Of a DNA stretch of 64,000 bases, positions 19,364 through 29,567 are shown in pieces (the stretch's first letter is position 1; each line of letters starts with the position of its first letter). Source of the DNA: Panicum virgatum (Eukaryota; Streptophyta; Magnoliopsida; Poales; Poaceae). The position numbers and the translations under genes are program-made. The DNA lies in assembly GCF_016808335.1 (NCBI RefSeq), contig NC_053148.1:16024433-16088432 (forward strand). Reading direction: 5' to 3'. The notes under the pieces were generated by a model. It made no database searches, had not been told where the DNA came from, and saw only the letters and a program-made list of their open reading frames with translations.

Positions 19364-22251
19364 TTACTGCTGTGATGGTCCAGCTCCGGAATCTGCAGGC
19401 TCCCACTTGAAATAAGCGGCAACGAAGTCGATGACCTCCCGCACGCTTTCCCGAGCGGAGGCTTCAGTCTCCGCCACTGGACCATCGACGACAGGTGCTA
19501 GCGAGATGGCAGGGTCGTGGCTCCGGAGGCAGGTCAAGATGTACTCCGCCACCATCCGGCACAGCTCACGGCCCTCAGCTTCGAGTCAGCCGACGAGGAT
19601 CTGCTCCAGGCGCCGGAGTCTCTCTGCTCCGCCACTTGGATTGGACTCATTCCAAGTGGCACCAGAGCTGAGCTTGCTTCACTTGCCCAGTCGGTGATTC
19701 GCTGGGCCCCCTTGCGCTGGTCCTCCTGCAGCTTCTGGACCGCCTCCTGGACTGCCTCCTGCACCCGGGCATCCAGTGCCGCCTGAGCCGCCTCCACCTG
19801 GCGGGTCCTCTATTGGAGCGAGGCCTCCTTCTTCGCCACTGACTCTTTGCGGGACTTAAGAGCCTCGCGCTGGCGCTCAAGGGCGCGCTCCATGTTGGTG
19901 GTGAGGGTTTCCCGCCACGCAAGGGACTTCCTCTCCTCCTCGAGCTCCATCTCGGCAACAGCCTGCTGGCTGGCAGTCTCCTGCAGCTGCTCGCGCCATT
20001 GATGCAGAGACTCGGAGAGTTTATGGAGCTCCTGCTTGCGGACCTCGAGTCCCTGGCTGCGAGTCTCGAGCTCGGACCGCTGGGCCTCAAGGCAGGCCTC
20101 CTCCCTGACAACAGCTGCCTCCCACTGCTCTAGGGCTTTCTCCCGTCCTGCCACCGCGAGCTCCCGGTCGAACACCTTCCGAAGCCCTTTCCTGTAGGAC
20201 ACGAGGTCGGCTTCAAGCTCGGCCCGGGTAGCGGCAGCACAGGAGGCCTCGGCCTTTGTGCGCTCCTCCAGGCGGATGTGCTAGTAGCCCACCCCCGTTG
20301 GAATGCTGCCTCGGCGGTAGAAGTCACCTCTTCTATTGTCCGCCGGACCCGGACCAGCACTCGGGGGAGCGGAACCGCATCCTCCTCTAGGGGACCCTGC
20401 AAGAGCCGCCTACCAGAAACCACCTCCAGCTCTTCCTCTACTGCAGGTGGGGAGCTGGGGATGGGCGCATCTAGCACAGACGCTGGGCCCTCAGGTACCG
20501 AGGTGCTCGCCGTCATGGCGTCCGCCGCCGCTGAGCTCACCGTCACCAAGCCCGGTGTCGGCGTGCCAGCTGCCATAGCCGGGACCTCGGGGGCCACTGC
20601 GTTGGGTGTTGCTATGCCTGGCACGGCGCACCCACCGCCGCTGCTACGTTGGGCGCCATCGGGACAGCGGAGGTCGCCGCACCTGAAGTTCGCACATCCG
20701 CAGTCGCTTCTACCGTTGCCATTGAGGCACCGATCGCTTGGGCCTCCGCTGGAACCTGCTCAGTGGTTCAGGGCGTCGGACTGGGGCAGGTCAGGGTTGA
20801 CGAACCAGCATCGGTGGAAGAGCTGCCTGGACAAGAGGCCCTGGCAAACGAAGAGAAGAAGCTCTTCAACAAAAAGCAAAGCACCGGGAATAAAGGGAGT
20901 GACCGGAAAAACACTTACCCGGAACCGCCGAGCTTCCAGCGACCACGGAGGTTGGGCGACCGCTGCTGCTGCTGCTACTGCCGCCGAGGAGAGGCACGTT
21001 CCGTCGGTGGTGGTGGTGGTGCAGCTACACCAGGGGACCCGCGTGAGCTGGGCCCCGGGAGCTACCCTAGCCCGTGTCCTTAGCGGCCCTCTAACGCTTT
21101 GTGGCGGGTTCCTCAGCGGCCCTGTCGCTACGGTGCAACCTGCGCCGGCTCAACTCCTCCAGCGATGCGCCGCAGCTGCTTCGGGACTGGCTGGGACCGC
21201 TCAGGCCAGAGCTACCAGCCACGGCCTGCTTGCCCTTAGCAGAAGGGCCAGACCCTGCGGTGCTCGGCACGGCCTGTTACTCGGACGCACCGGGGATCTG
21301 GACCCCATGGTCCGGGTCGTCTCCAGTCTGGTGCGGTGCCAAGCCGCCGTCGTCGAGGGTCGGCAGAGTGGCCAGCACCGCAGCCCTCAGGCTTAAGTCC
21401 TCACAGAGGGGGACGACACCATGAGGGAGGATCAGGTGCTCCAGTACGAAGATCTGTCCCGTCACTGCCCGCACCACGACCTCCAGGCCTTCCTGGGTAA
21501 TATCGCTGTCCTCCCCACGGTGGGTCCTGCTGCAGTCTTGGGGGCTGGTGAAGCTCCAGGCAGGACGCGACCGCCGCTTCAAAGGGGCGATCTGGCGCTT
21601 CAGGAAGTCCCCGAGCACGTACAATGACGTAAGGCCTCCCTCCGCCAGTGACCTGATCTTGCTCAGCACGGGGTCAAACGCCAGCGGCAGGGACGACTTG
21701 GCCCTCCAGGACTGGCGGCCGGAGGCGAGTCCCTCGGTTGGCATGGCGAGGCGCTCGTTGGCTTTGGTGGTGGTGATCATCCACTCCTTGTGCCAATCCT
21801 CCCACTTTCCACCAGTGAGGCCGGGGATGTAGGGCGTCTGCAGATCGTTCCTTGTCTGGAAGTAGTACGCCCCGACTTCATCCTTGCTCTTGTCGGACTT
21901 CACCAGGATGAAGAAGTGGCGGAAGAGGATGACGCAGGGCCGCACCCCCAAGAACATCTCGCATAGGTGGATGAAGATTGATGCCAGGAGGATGGAGTGG
22001 GTCATGAGATGCTGGAGCTAGAGGCCGAAATCCTCCAGCAGCAGTAGGAGGAACGAAGAAATTGGCAATCCCACGCCGGTGGAAATGTGCGAAATAAACA
22101 TCACAAATTCCCCGGCGCGCAGATCGCCGTAGGGAACCGAGCCCGCTCGAATTCTCCAGGCGGTCTCCTGTGGACTCCTCCCAAGCAGGCGGCGCACCAC
22201 ATTTAGCTCCGCCTCGGTCTGGAAACGGCGGGGGCGGATGAGAGACGCCAT
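19364..22251 (-). pseudogene. Antisense ORF of B: Tat-type 'putative gypsy type transposon' protein, spliced and broken
   Basis: It reads right to left. The likely start is MASLIRPRRF at 22251, with the domain found in Tat antisense proteins (Pfam Transposase_28 type): VMFISHISTGVGLP, then after an in-frame TAG at 22020-22018, LQHLMTHSILLASIFIHLCEMFLGV. The next block continues to 21277. A 78-bp intron-like segment at 20918-20841 has a GGG|GTAAGT donor and a pyrimidine tract with CAG acceptor. Blocks at 20624-20130 (Ala/Pro-rich) and 20202-19810 follow; the latter is a strong coiled coil (LEQWEAAVVREEACLEAQRS). A TAG near 19811 and a frameshift separate the C-terminus, which ends VREVIDFVAAYFKWEPADSG (19555-19364). 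Function is unknown; it has no polymerase or integrase motif. E and F carry homologues. Confidence 0.7.
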
Positions 22252-22816
22252 TTGGCTGTGGAGGCGAGGAACAATCTGCGCAGAAGAGCAAGGGGGCGCA
22301 AAGGTTTGGAAGGAAGAAGGCGAATGTGGAAAAATAACCGCGGCCTGCGGCATCGGCCTCTAATGAAGCCTGATCCATCCGGCGTGCCCCGAAACCATCG
22401 CTAGAACTCAAGCGACGCTCACACCTGATGTTAGCCACCCAGTCCATGACAAGGGGGCCCAGGCCCGCCTATCAGGAGAGCGTGGCAGAAGCCGAACCGA
22501 CACGCCTGTACGTGCGCTGACATGGTCAGACTTTTCGGGAACCGCGCTGGTGGTAAAGAATTCCTTTTTCCCAAGCGGCAGTAATGCCGAGCATCGTACG
22601 CGTGACTAGGCGCACCACTGTGCGTGGGGGCCGTGAGTCAACAAGCCATTGCGACGTGATGGGGCAGCAGGAAACCCGATGGATGGTCAAAGCCAGACAA
22701 GACTCCTGCAGCGCGCGCAGTCGAACACTGGAAGCTTCAAGATATTCGGAGCTAGGTCACAGTAGTGGCCCCACCTGTGGGTTCGTAGCCTCTCCCGAGG
22801 TGGGCTCGGGGGCCAC
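22252..22816 (+). other. Region between antisense ORF of B and its 3' LTR
   Basis: I see no supported gene. The stretch should hold the antisense promoter and 5' leader, but I find no clear TATA box on the minus strand. It ends with the polypurine tract TGGGCTCGGGGGCCAC (22801-22816). Confidence 0.5.
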
Positions 22817-23394
22817 TGTAGGTACCCTGTGGCAGGTATACCCACTCCTACTACAGCAAGGCAGGACTCGTGTAGTCATCCATGACCAAACCCTAAGGAG
22901 CGGAGCAGGCGGACCCCTGGGGTCCAGAACTTAACTCACCGGGCCAACGGCCCCGGACCCATTCCCCGCTCGGGGAACGGGTCCGGTGACGCCACGTGTC
23001 CCTGAGGAAGGAAAGCTCCGCGCCAACAGCCGAGGGCCCGGACCCCCCATGGGGGTCCGGGACCTCCTCGCGTCCGTCCGGACCCCCCACGCGCATAGAA
23101 CCAATATACCGCCGGGGCGGGGTCCAGGAGCGCCACGTGTCCCACAGGCGCGGGTGCGAGTCTTCCGCTAAAGAATCACCCACCCACCGCATTCAATGTA
23201 GGTGGTTGAGGCGTGCTCTGCCACCACGGAACGCAGAGCAGCTTTTGTCAGGCCTCACTGTACACCGCATATTACCGAGGTACACAGTGCAGCCGCATGC
23301 GCCACGCCCGCACAGAGCACGTCTACCGCATTAATGGATACGACGGCACGACAATCTTTCGTCATACCGCCTACACCGCAAGCTACATGGCATG
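22817..23394 (+). repeat. Partial 3' LTR of B
   Basis: It begins TGTAGGTACCCTGTGG right after the polypurine tract. It contains two CCACGTGTC motifs (CACGTGTC at 22993 and 23134) and a perfect 11-bp inverted repeat CCCGGACCCCC/GGGGGTCCGGG around CAT (23037-23061). It stops at the junction with element C sequence, with no target duplication visible, so its right end is probably deleted. Confidence 0.75.
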
Positions 23395-24142
23395 TTCAAA
23401 ATCATCCGCCTCTCATGATGAATGAGACTGCTTAATCCCTTTGCTGCATAGAGTAAGAAGTGAAACAATGATGATACTCAATTTGTTGGATGCAAATAAT
23501 TTTTTTTACCATGCTTGTATAGATAGGTACAAATCTAGAATGGTTAATCCAACTAGAACTTGAGAGCTAAAACTCAAAATTAAGGACCTACTCTTTATTG
23601 CTTTTCAGCAAATAAACTCCAGAGCCTTCACAAACCTTGCATGTCTAGTTAAAGAGATATTTATACTCTTGAACGGGTCAGTCTTGCTGAGTATTAGTAT
23701 ACTCAGACAAGCCTGTGATCTTGTTTTCAAGAATAACTTTGGAAGGACCAAACACTAGTATGACTTGGCCTAGTGCTTTACCTGCTGGCTGGACGATGGA
23801 ATGGGAAGCATCTACCAGCTATGGTTCGGATGAATGATATCATGTTTGGACTTATCATGACATCACCCCTACGACGTTTGTATATCGTGTTTTATTTTTC
23901 CGCTGCAGCACTTCTCTTTTATACTTAGTTTTTGTAACATTTCTTTAAAGTTCTTCAACTTTCTAGCTTCAACTCTAATGTAAATTACACCCTTATCTAT
24001 GTATTGTAAAATATTGTGTATACTTGTATTATGATCCGATATCGAGTGGCTATATCAGGATTCTACCCGAAGAACCATTGGTTATACTAGTTGAGGTGCT
24101 TGAAGCACTATAACTGGTGTATTTCAAAGTGGTTCTGCCACA
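23395..24142 (+). repeat. 5' LTR of C, left part deleted
   Basis: It aligns with 28836-29567 of the 3' LTR, starting abruptly at TTCAAAATCATCCGCC. About 2.7 kb of the LTR start are missing. It contains the CTGAGTAT hairpin (23687-23706) and ends GGTTCTGCCACA before the primer site. Confidence 0.88.
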
Positions 24143-24890
24143 GCTAGTATCAGAGCGGGCAAGTATACTCATAATGGCACAACAAATCTTAGAAATATTT
24201 TGAATAAAAGACATGCTCAACAAAAAGTTTATAAAACTGCGTTGGACTCGTTAGGGATTGTGCTTAGATCGTAAAGCCCTAGGATGATGTTGATATGGGT
24301 TTTACAGATCGATAGGCTAAGGACAGATAGGATCTATCGACTAGATAATATAGGGAGAGACGTATCTATGCCACCGAAATTAACCACATAAGACCAAAAG
24401 TATTTGGCAGTTATTTTTGGTTGTGAGGGCGATAGAACGTGCATGCATTAAACTTGAATGTCTTTTAAGAGTGTTTACTTTGATTGATTGGTTTTTGGGA
24501 AATATGGTGAGTGCCTTGTTCTAAAATCTAGATTAGTTGACATTAGAAGACGTAAGCTATTTGAGTGTAGATCAAGTTTTATACCTTAATCTTTTGTTCA
24601 AGGAATTTCTTCTAATGATCAACTAGCCTTGTTTATAGTTTGATCATTCCTGAATTCATATGAGACCTATATCTCAATGAATCAGAATCACATTTGTTCT
24701 GCTAGTCTTCTTAAAACATTCGAGAATCTTCTATCATCATCTTGCCACTTGATTCTTGAATGGTAGATTTTTGTCAACTTCCCATTTTTAACCATGGTTG
24801 AGCTATACAAATGTACTATATTTGTATGATACCATTTAATAATGGAAGTAAAGACAAGTGGAGATTTAATAAACACCTTCTATGATTCAG
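24143..24890 (+). other. Leader of C without orf0
   Basis: The primer site TAGTATCAGAGC (24145-24156) is a one-base variant of the initiator-Met site. The 0.75-kb leader has neither the hairpin chain nor orf0 seen in A and D, nor the CAG|GTACGC donor. It still shares a block GAGAGACGTA..TATGCCACC (about 24353-24375) and ends GATTCAG before the gag ATG. Confidence 0.65.
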
Positions 24891-26055
24891 ATGGTGGGCT
24901 CAACACGTGGTACCCCGGAAGGGTTTAGTTATGGCCAAGCTAGTGGATCTCAGCAACCACCACCACCTCCTAACATGGCAGAAGTCATGGTCCTGCAAAC
25001 CGAGCAACTACGCCAAATAGTGCAGGGACAGCAAACTCAATCACATTCCCAGCAAAGTGGACATGATGATCGCATTCCCCCGGCATCTGGATATTAGGAC
25101 TTCTTTGGTACCCAGCCCGCGTTGTTTCATCAGACCAATGAACCTTTGGACGCAGATGCATGGCTTCGGACCATAGAGTCAAAGTTCGCTTTATTACCAG
25201 TACCATGCTCCGAAGCAAACAAGACTCTTTTCACTGCACAACAGCTACGTGGCACCGCTCGCATTTGGTGGGATAATTATCGTGCCATGCTGCTTACACA
25301 AGGAACCCGCACTGTGCTTCAGGACCGCCTTTAGGGCGCATCATATTCCTGAATGACTCATGGATCGGAAACTAAATGAATTCCTGGCGCTTACACAAGG
25401 AACCCGCACTGTGCTTCAATACGCACAGGTCTTCAATCATTTATGTCAGTATGCGGGTCATCATGTAGACACCGATGCCAAGAAGCAGGATCGTTTCTGT
25501 CGTGGTCTTAATACCAAGCTCAGGGAATGTCTCAACCTTGTCCGCCCCAATAGTTTTAATGAGCTAGTTAATATGGCCATTACCCAGGACGACCGCATTA
25601 CAGCACATCGTGCTGGGAAGAAGACGAAGGCACCGACTAGACCCTCTGGTACACAGTCGCCGAGGTATCGTTTGGTGCAGAATGCAGCTCCCAAAGCCCC
25701 ACCGAGGAATGCTCCATCAGGCAAATGGATTTTTAGTCCACCTCAGCAGCAAGGAGCAACTGGAGTCTCAATGCCTCAGCAACAACAACAACAGCAGTCT
25801 GGTCCAAGGCCAAATGATCGACAGTTTTATCAAGGGAAGAACTACAACCAATGTTTTAATTGTGGGAGTACCTCACACTTTGCCAAAAATTGTCCTCAAC
25901 CCAATAAATCTTATCCGAACCAGAATGCCAGCCAGGACAAAGGCAAGAAGCAAGACATGCAAGTCAGGCAAGGGAAGATCAACTTTACTACTCTTGCTGA
26001 ACTTTCGGAGCAACAAAATTTTCCTGACTTCCTTAGAACGAATCCAGGTACCTAG
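24891..26055 (+). pseudogene. gag: gag of C, broken and fused to the end of pol
   Basis: The start is [11 protein letters not shown] at 24891. A TAG at 25095-25097 follows GY where A has a Gln codon. The Gag domain continues (DADAWLRTIESKF, RIWWDNY), but 25292-25321 is a 30-bp patch identical to 25389-25418, replacing normal sequence and breaking the frame. From 25360 the frame resumes with [18 protein letters not shown] and a zinc knuckle CFNCGSTSHFAKNC. Shortly after the protease lead-in (TLAELSEQQ) the frame jumps to a tail NFPDFLRTNPGT resembling the residues after the chromodomain in A. All of pol between has been deleted, probably in one step. This Gag could not assemble as written. Confidence 0.88.
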
Positions 26056-26114
26056 CATCCCAGTCTATGTCTATTCTCGAATCTCGGGATGAGATTATTT
26101 TAAGGGGGGTAGGC
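26056..26114 (+). other. Remnant of pol end and polypurine tract of C
   Basis: TCTCGGGATGAGATTATTTT and AAGGGGGGTAGGC match the end of pol and the polypurine tract of A (13691-13727). Confidence 0.8.
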
Positions 26115-29100
26115 TGTGACACCCTAGGTGTCTAGTAGTTAAGTTAAAGTTTAATGTGTGAATAATATGTTTATCTTTGTTTAATTGCTAAAGTTTGCAG
26201 TGCAAAGCTAGGGGTATTTATGTAATTTTAAAGAATAACAAACCCCTTTTAGCAAAAAGTTTTGACTTGAAAAGTATTTTCAACTTGTTATGGGCCTTTT
26301 TGCAAATATGCTAAAAATATTTATTTTAGTGGCATTATTGCATTTGAGCCCAAAAATATAGTAGTTTACTATAAAAAATATTTTCCTCCTTAATGGAATA
26401 GAGTTTTTTGAAATTATACAAATATCTTCAAAACCTTTGATCTAGTGAAAATTTGTATAACATGAAAGTTGTAGATCTTGAAAAATTGAACAATTTTCAT
26501 GTTGGGCACTTTTTTATTTGAGTCCTAGATCGACGGGAAACTTTAGTTTACAGATAGCCCCTGAACTTTCCTGTAATTGCATTTTAGTCCACCCACAGGT
26601 TGTCTTCAACCTTGGGCTTCTGAGAAACAGAGGGCGCCACCGCCACCCTTTGCCGCCGTTTCCCCGGCCCAGCGACTGCCCCAGGCCGCCAGCTGCTGCG
26701 CCGGTGAGCCTCCTCCGCCCCTCCTCGATCCATTCCCCCTCCTGTGGCGCCTCCTTTCCTCTCCCCGATGCTCTCTGCCACCGCCGCCCCTGATTTGCAA
26801 CTCCGGCGAGCTCGGCCGCCCTGGTTTTGCCTCCCCGTGTTGCTCCGCCGCCTCCACGCATTGCTCATGCAACTCCACTGCCTCCTGCACCGCCTCTGCT
26901 GGCGCCATGGCCTCGCGCCATGCCGCTCCGCGGACCCCCATGTGCTCCAACCCACTGGCCGCCGTGGAGATGACAACATCGTCGCCGTTTTCGCCACTAC
27001 TCCTTCCAAACCCATCCCCTCTCCTCCCCTCTCGTCCATACCCTTCTCTCTGGGCTATATAAAGCCCTGGCCAAGCTTCCATGCCGGTAAAACCCCACCG
27101 CAACCCATTCCCTCACTCCGACGAGTCCCGCCGCCATGAACCGCCGCCGTCAGTCCTTCCTCCACCACCCCAACCCCTCAACTAGCTTCACTGAGCACCC
27201 ATGAAGCTTACTGACCCTTCTTCCCTGCCATTCCCCTATGAGAACCTCACCGTCGCCGTGCGCCTCCCACCGCTGCTCCCTGCACTCACCGACGACCCCT
27301 CTACCAGCCACCTCCAGCCACGCCGTTGGCACTCAAAGGTGCGCCATGGTCCACTGAAGGTCTCTGGCCCCTTGGCCCTCGCCGCCGGTGACGAGCCTCG
27401 CCGGATTTGGCCGGTCAAGCCACCCCCTCCCCTTTGACTCCGACCAGGGACCTGATTGCAAGGATTGTAATCTTTCCCAGGGTCTTTACTGCAAAAAGTT
27501 CTTTTCCCTTTTATTCTTTTCTAGTGAACTTTGATAAATCCTAGAAAAATGTAGAAAAATCAGAAAAATGTCAAATTAATTTTGTTTTGTTCCTTGTGAG
27601 TAGCTATATATGATGATGCTATGAGTTTGTTATGAAACTTTGTATAGTTTGTTTTAAAAATAGGATTATTTCCTAGGTCTTTTAAATCTATTTTGGAGCC
27701 ATATTTTAAATGGACTGAATCATGTGATCTTTGAAGTATGTTAAGCTTTTCAAAAAAATTCAAAATTTATTAGTAGACTTTAATTTATGCTTTTAAAACC
27801 TTCCTTCCTTCTACTGTTTATATCTTAAAAAGATTCATTTAAAAACCTTTCTGTGGTTTATTTTGAAATAAAAACCCCTTCTTGCATGTTATTTTATGGA
27901 GACTTTTATGTTTCTTTTTACTCCATAAATGACTGCCCAGTAGAAAATAATGAATGGTTGTTTTCTTGATTTGAGTTTCAACTCTTTAGTGAAGGAAAGT
28001 TATACTCAAGCACTTCACTAATTTACTTTTACTGCATTGCATATAGAAACATTGTTAGTCGACAGAACCTACGAGTTTATTCAAGAACCAGACATGGTTT
28101 TCTCAGAAGCTCAGGCCAACGTTAAATTTACTGAAGCCCCGAACTCTAATTCGGAAGAACTAAAGACCACTGACTCTCTAGACTTCAATACAAGCAAGCC
28201 CCGGTGCATAATCCTATTATTTTATGCAGCTTATTACAATTTTCTTGTGCATTTAAGTTATTGGAGTTGAATGAAAACCTAGATGCATAATCTTAGGTAC
28301 CTATTGATTGAACACTAGAAATAGAGTTCGACTAGATGCTTTGCTAATAGGACCGGTAAATGTCAAAGGATTTCCTATCTCTCGCGAGATTTATAGGAGT
28401 TGATTGTTTACTTTATGCAATCACTATAAGGACCATGGACGGATTTGGTCAACCTCATCATTTGAAGTCCGTCTGTGTACATGAATTTGCTAAGGCCACA
28501 GTGTGTGGTAGCAGTGGTTAAGCATTTGAAAGTACTAGCCACATGCCGTAAATATGGTACGCGGCAAGCCTAGTAACTTCTTCGGCCCGGCAAGTGGACA
28601 TACCTCCCACTCTCTTTTAGGGATAAATGAATAACTTGATTAAGGGACGAGGAGTGGTGCCCAAATTAAATCGTAGATCTTCACTACGACTATAAGGACG
28701 AGGAGTGGTGCCCTATAGTTGGGGAGAGTGGCCCTGATCCATGAACCAGAATGAAAAGCCAAAGGTTGCTTGGAAGTGACTCAACGGTGCTTCAAGCGTG
28801 TGTGCTAGGTTTATCCTTGCAAGGTTGAATTTCGATTCAAAATCGTCCGCCTCTCATGATGAATGAGACTGCTTAATCCCTTTGCTGCATAGAGTAAGAA
28901 GTGAAACAATGATGATACTCAATTTTTTGGATGCAAATAATTTTCTTTACCATGCTTGTATAGATAGGTGCAAATCTAGAATGGTTAATCCAACTAGAAC
29001 TTGAGAGCTAAAACTCAAAATTAAGGACCTACTCTTTATTGCTTTTCAGCAAATAAACTCCAGAGCCTTCACAAACCTTGCATGTCTAGTTAAAGAGGTA

Positions 29101-29567
29101 TTTATACTCTTGAACGGGTCAGTCTTGCTGAGTATTAGTATACTAAGACTTGCCTGTGATCTTGTTTTCAGGAATAACTTTGGAAGGACCAAACACTAGT
29201 ATGACTTAGCCTAGTGCTTTACCTGCTGGCTGGACGATGGAATGGGAACCATCTACCAGCTATGGTTCGGATGAATGATATCATGTTCGGGCTTATCATT
29301 ACATCACCCCTACGACGTTTGTATATCGTGTTTTACTTTTCCGCTGCAGCACTTCTCCTTTATACTTAGTTTCTGTAACATTTCTTTAAAGTTCTTCAAC
29401 TTTCTAGCTTCAACTCTAATGTAAATTACACCCTTTTCTAATGTATACTTGTATTATGATCCGATATCGAGTGGCTATATTGGGATTATACTCGAAGAAC
29501 CATTGGTTATACTAGTTGAGGTGCTTGAAGCACTATAACTGGTGTATTTCAAAGTGGTTCTGCCACA
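26115..29567 (+). repeat. 3' LTR of C (3,453 bp)
   Basis: It begins TGTGACACCCTAGGTGTC and ends GGTTCTGCCACA. The layout is as in A: GC-rich promoter block (26580-27440) with TATATAAA at 27056-27063, an AT-rich part with a diverged copy of the short LTR ORF (28037-28270), and the hairpin at 29128-29147 with one mismatch. ORFs in the GC-rich block differ between families and I do not call them genes. Confidence 0.9.
27056..27063 (+). promoter_or_regulatory. TATA box of the 3' LTR of C
   Basis: TATATAAA follows a GC/CT-rich stretch, in the position equivalent to the TATA boxes of A and D. Confidence 0.6.

Larger units (their letters stand above)
1..23394 (+). mobile_element. Element B: Tat-type Ty3/gypsy retrotransposon, 5' truncated by the window and split by element A
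   Basis: B is the outermost element on the left. From left to right it shows the RNase H and integrase part of pol, an interruption by element A (1844-17872), the integrase C-terminus, a tandem-repeat zone, an antisense ORF and a partial 3' LTR. Integrase without a chromodomain, an antisense ORF between pol and the 3' LTR, and a polypurine tract containing CTCGGGGGC are known hallmarks of the Tat lineage. The left LTR, gag, protease and most of reverse transcriptase lie outside the window. The right LTR is cut short at about 23394, where a piece of element C begins. Confidence 0.85.
23395..29567 (+). mobile_element. Element C: pol-less chromovirus derivative
   Basis: C has a truncated 5' LTR (748 bp left), primer site, gag and polypurine tract, then a full 3' LTR of 3,453 bp. 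Only 1,972 bp separate the LTRs. Gag resembles that of A and D in sequence order, so C belongs to a sister family of the Tekay type. It cannot be autonomous: protease, reverse transcriptase, RNase H and integrase are gone. Its right end abuts LTR sequence of D, so C was probably inserted in D's 5' LTR before a deletion removed the left side. Confidence 0.88.

Noticed and set aside
20278..21424. Plus-strand ORFs of 372 and 107 codons in B
   Set aside because: They are shadows of the antisense gene in GC-rich sequence. The minus-strand reading has domain similarity, a coiled coil and splice sites.
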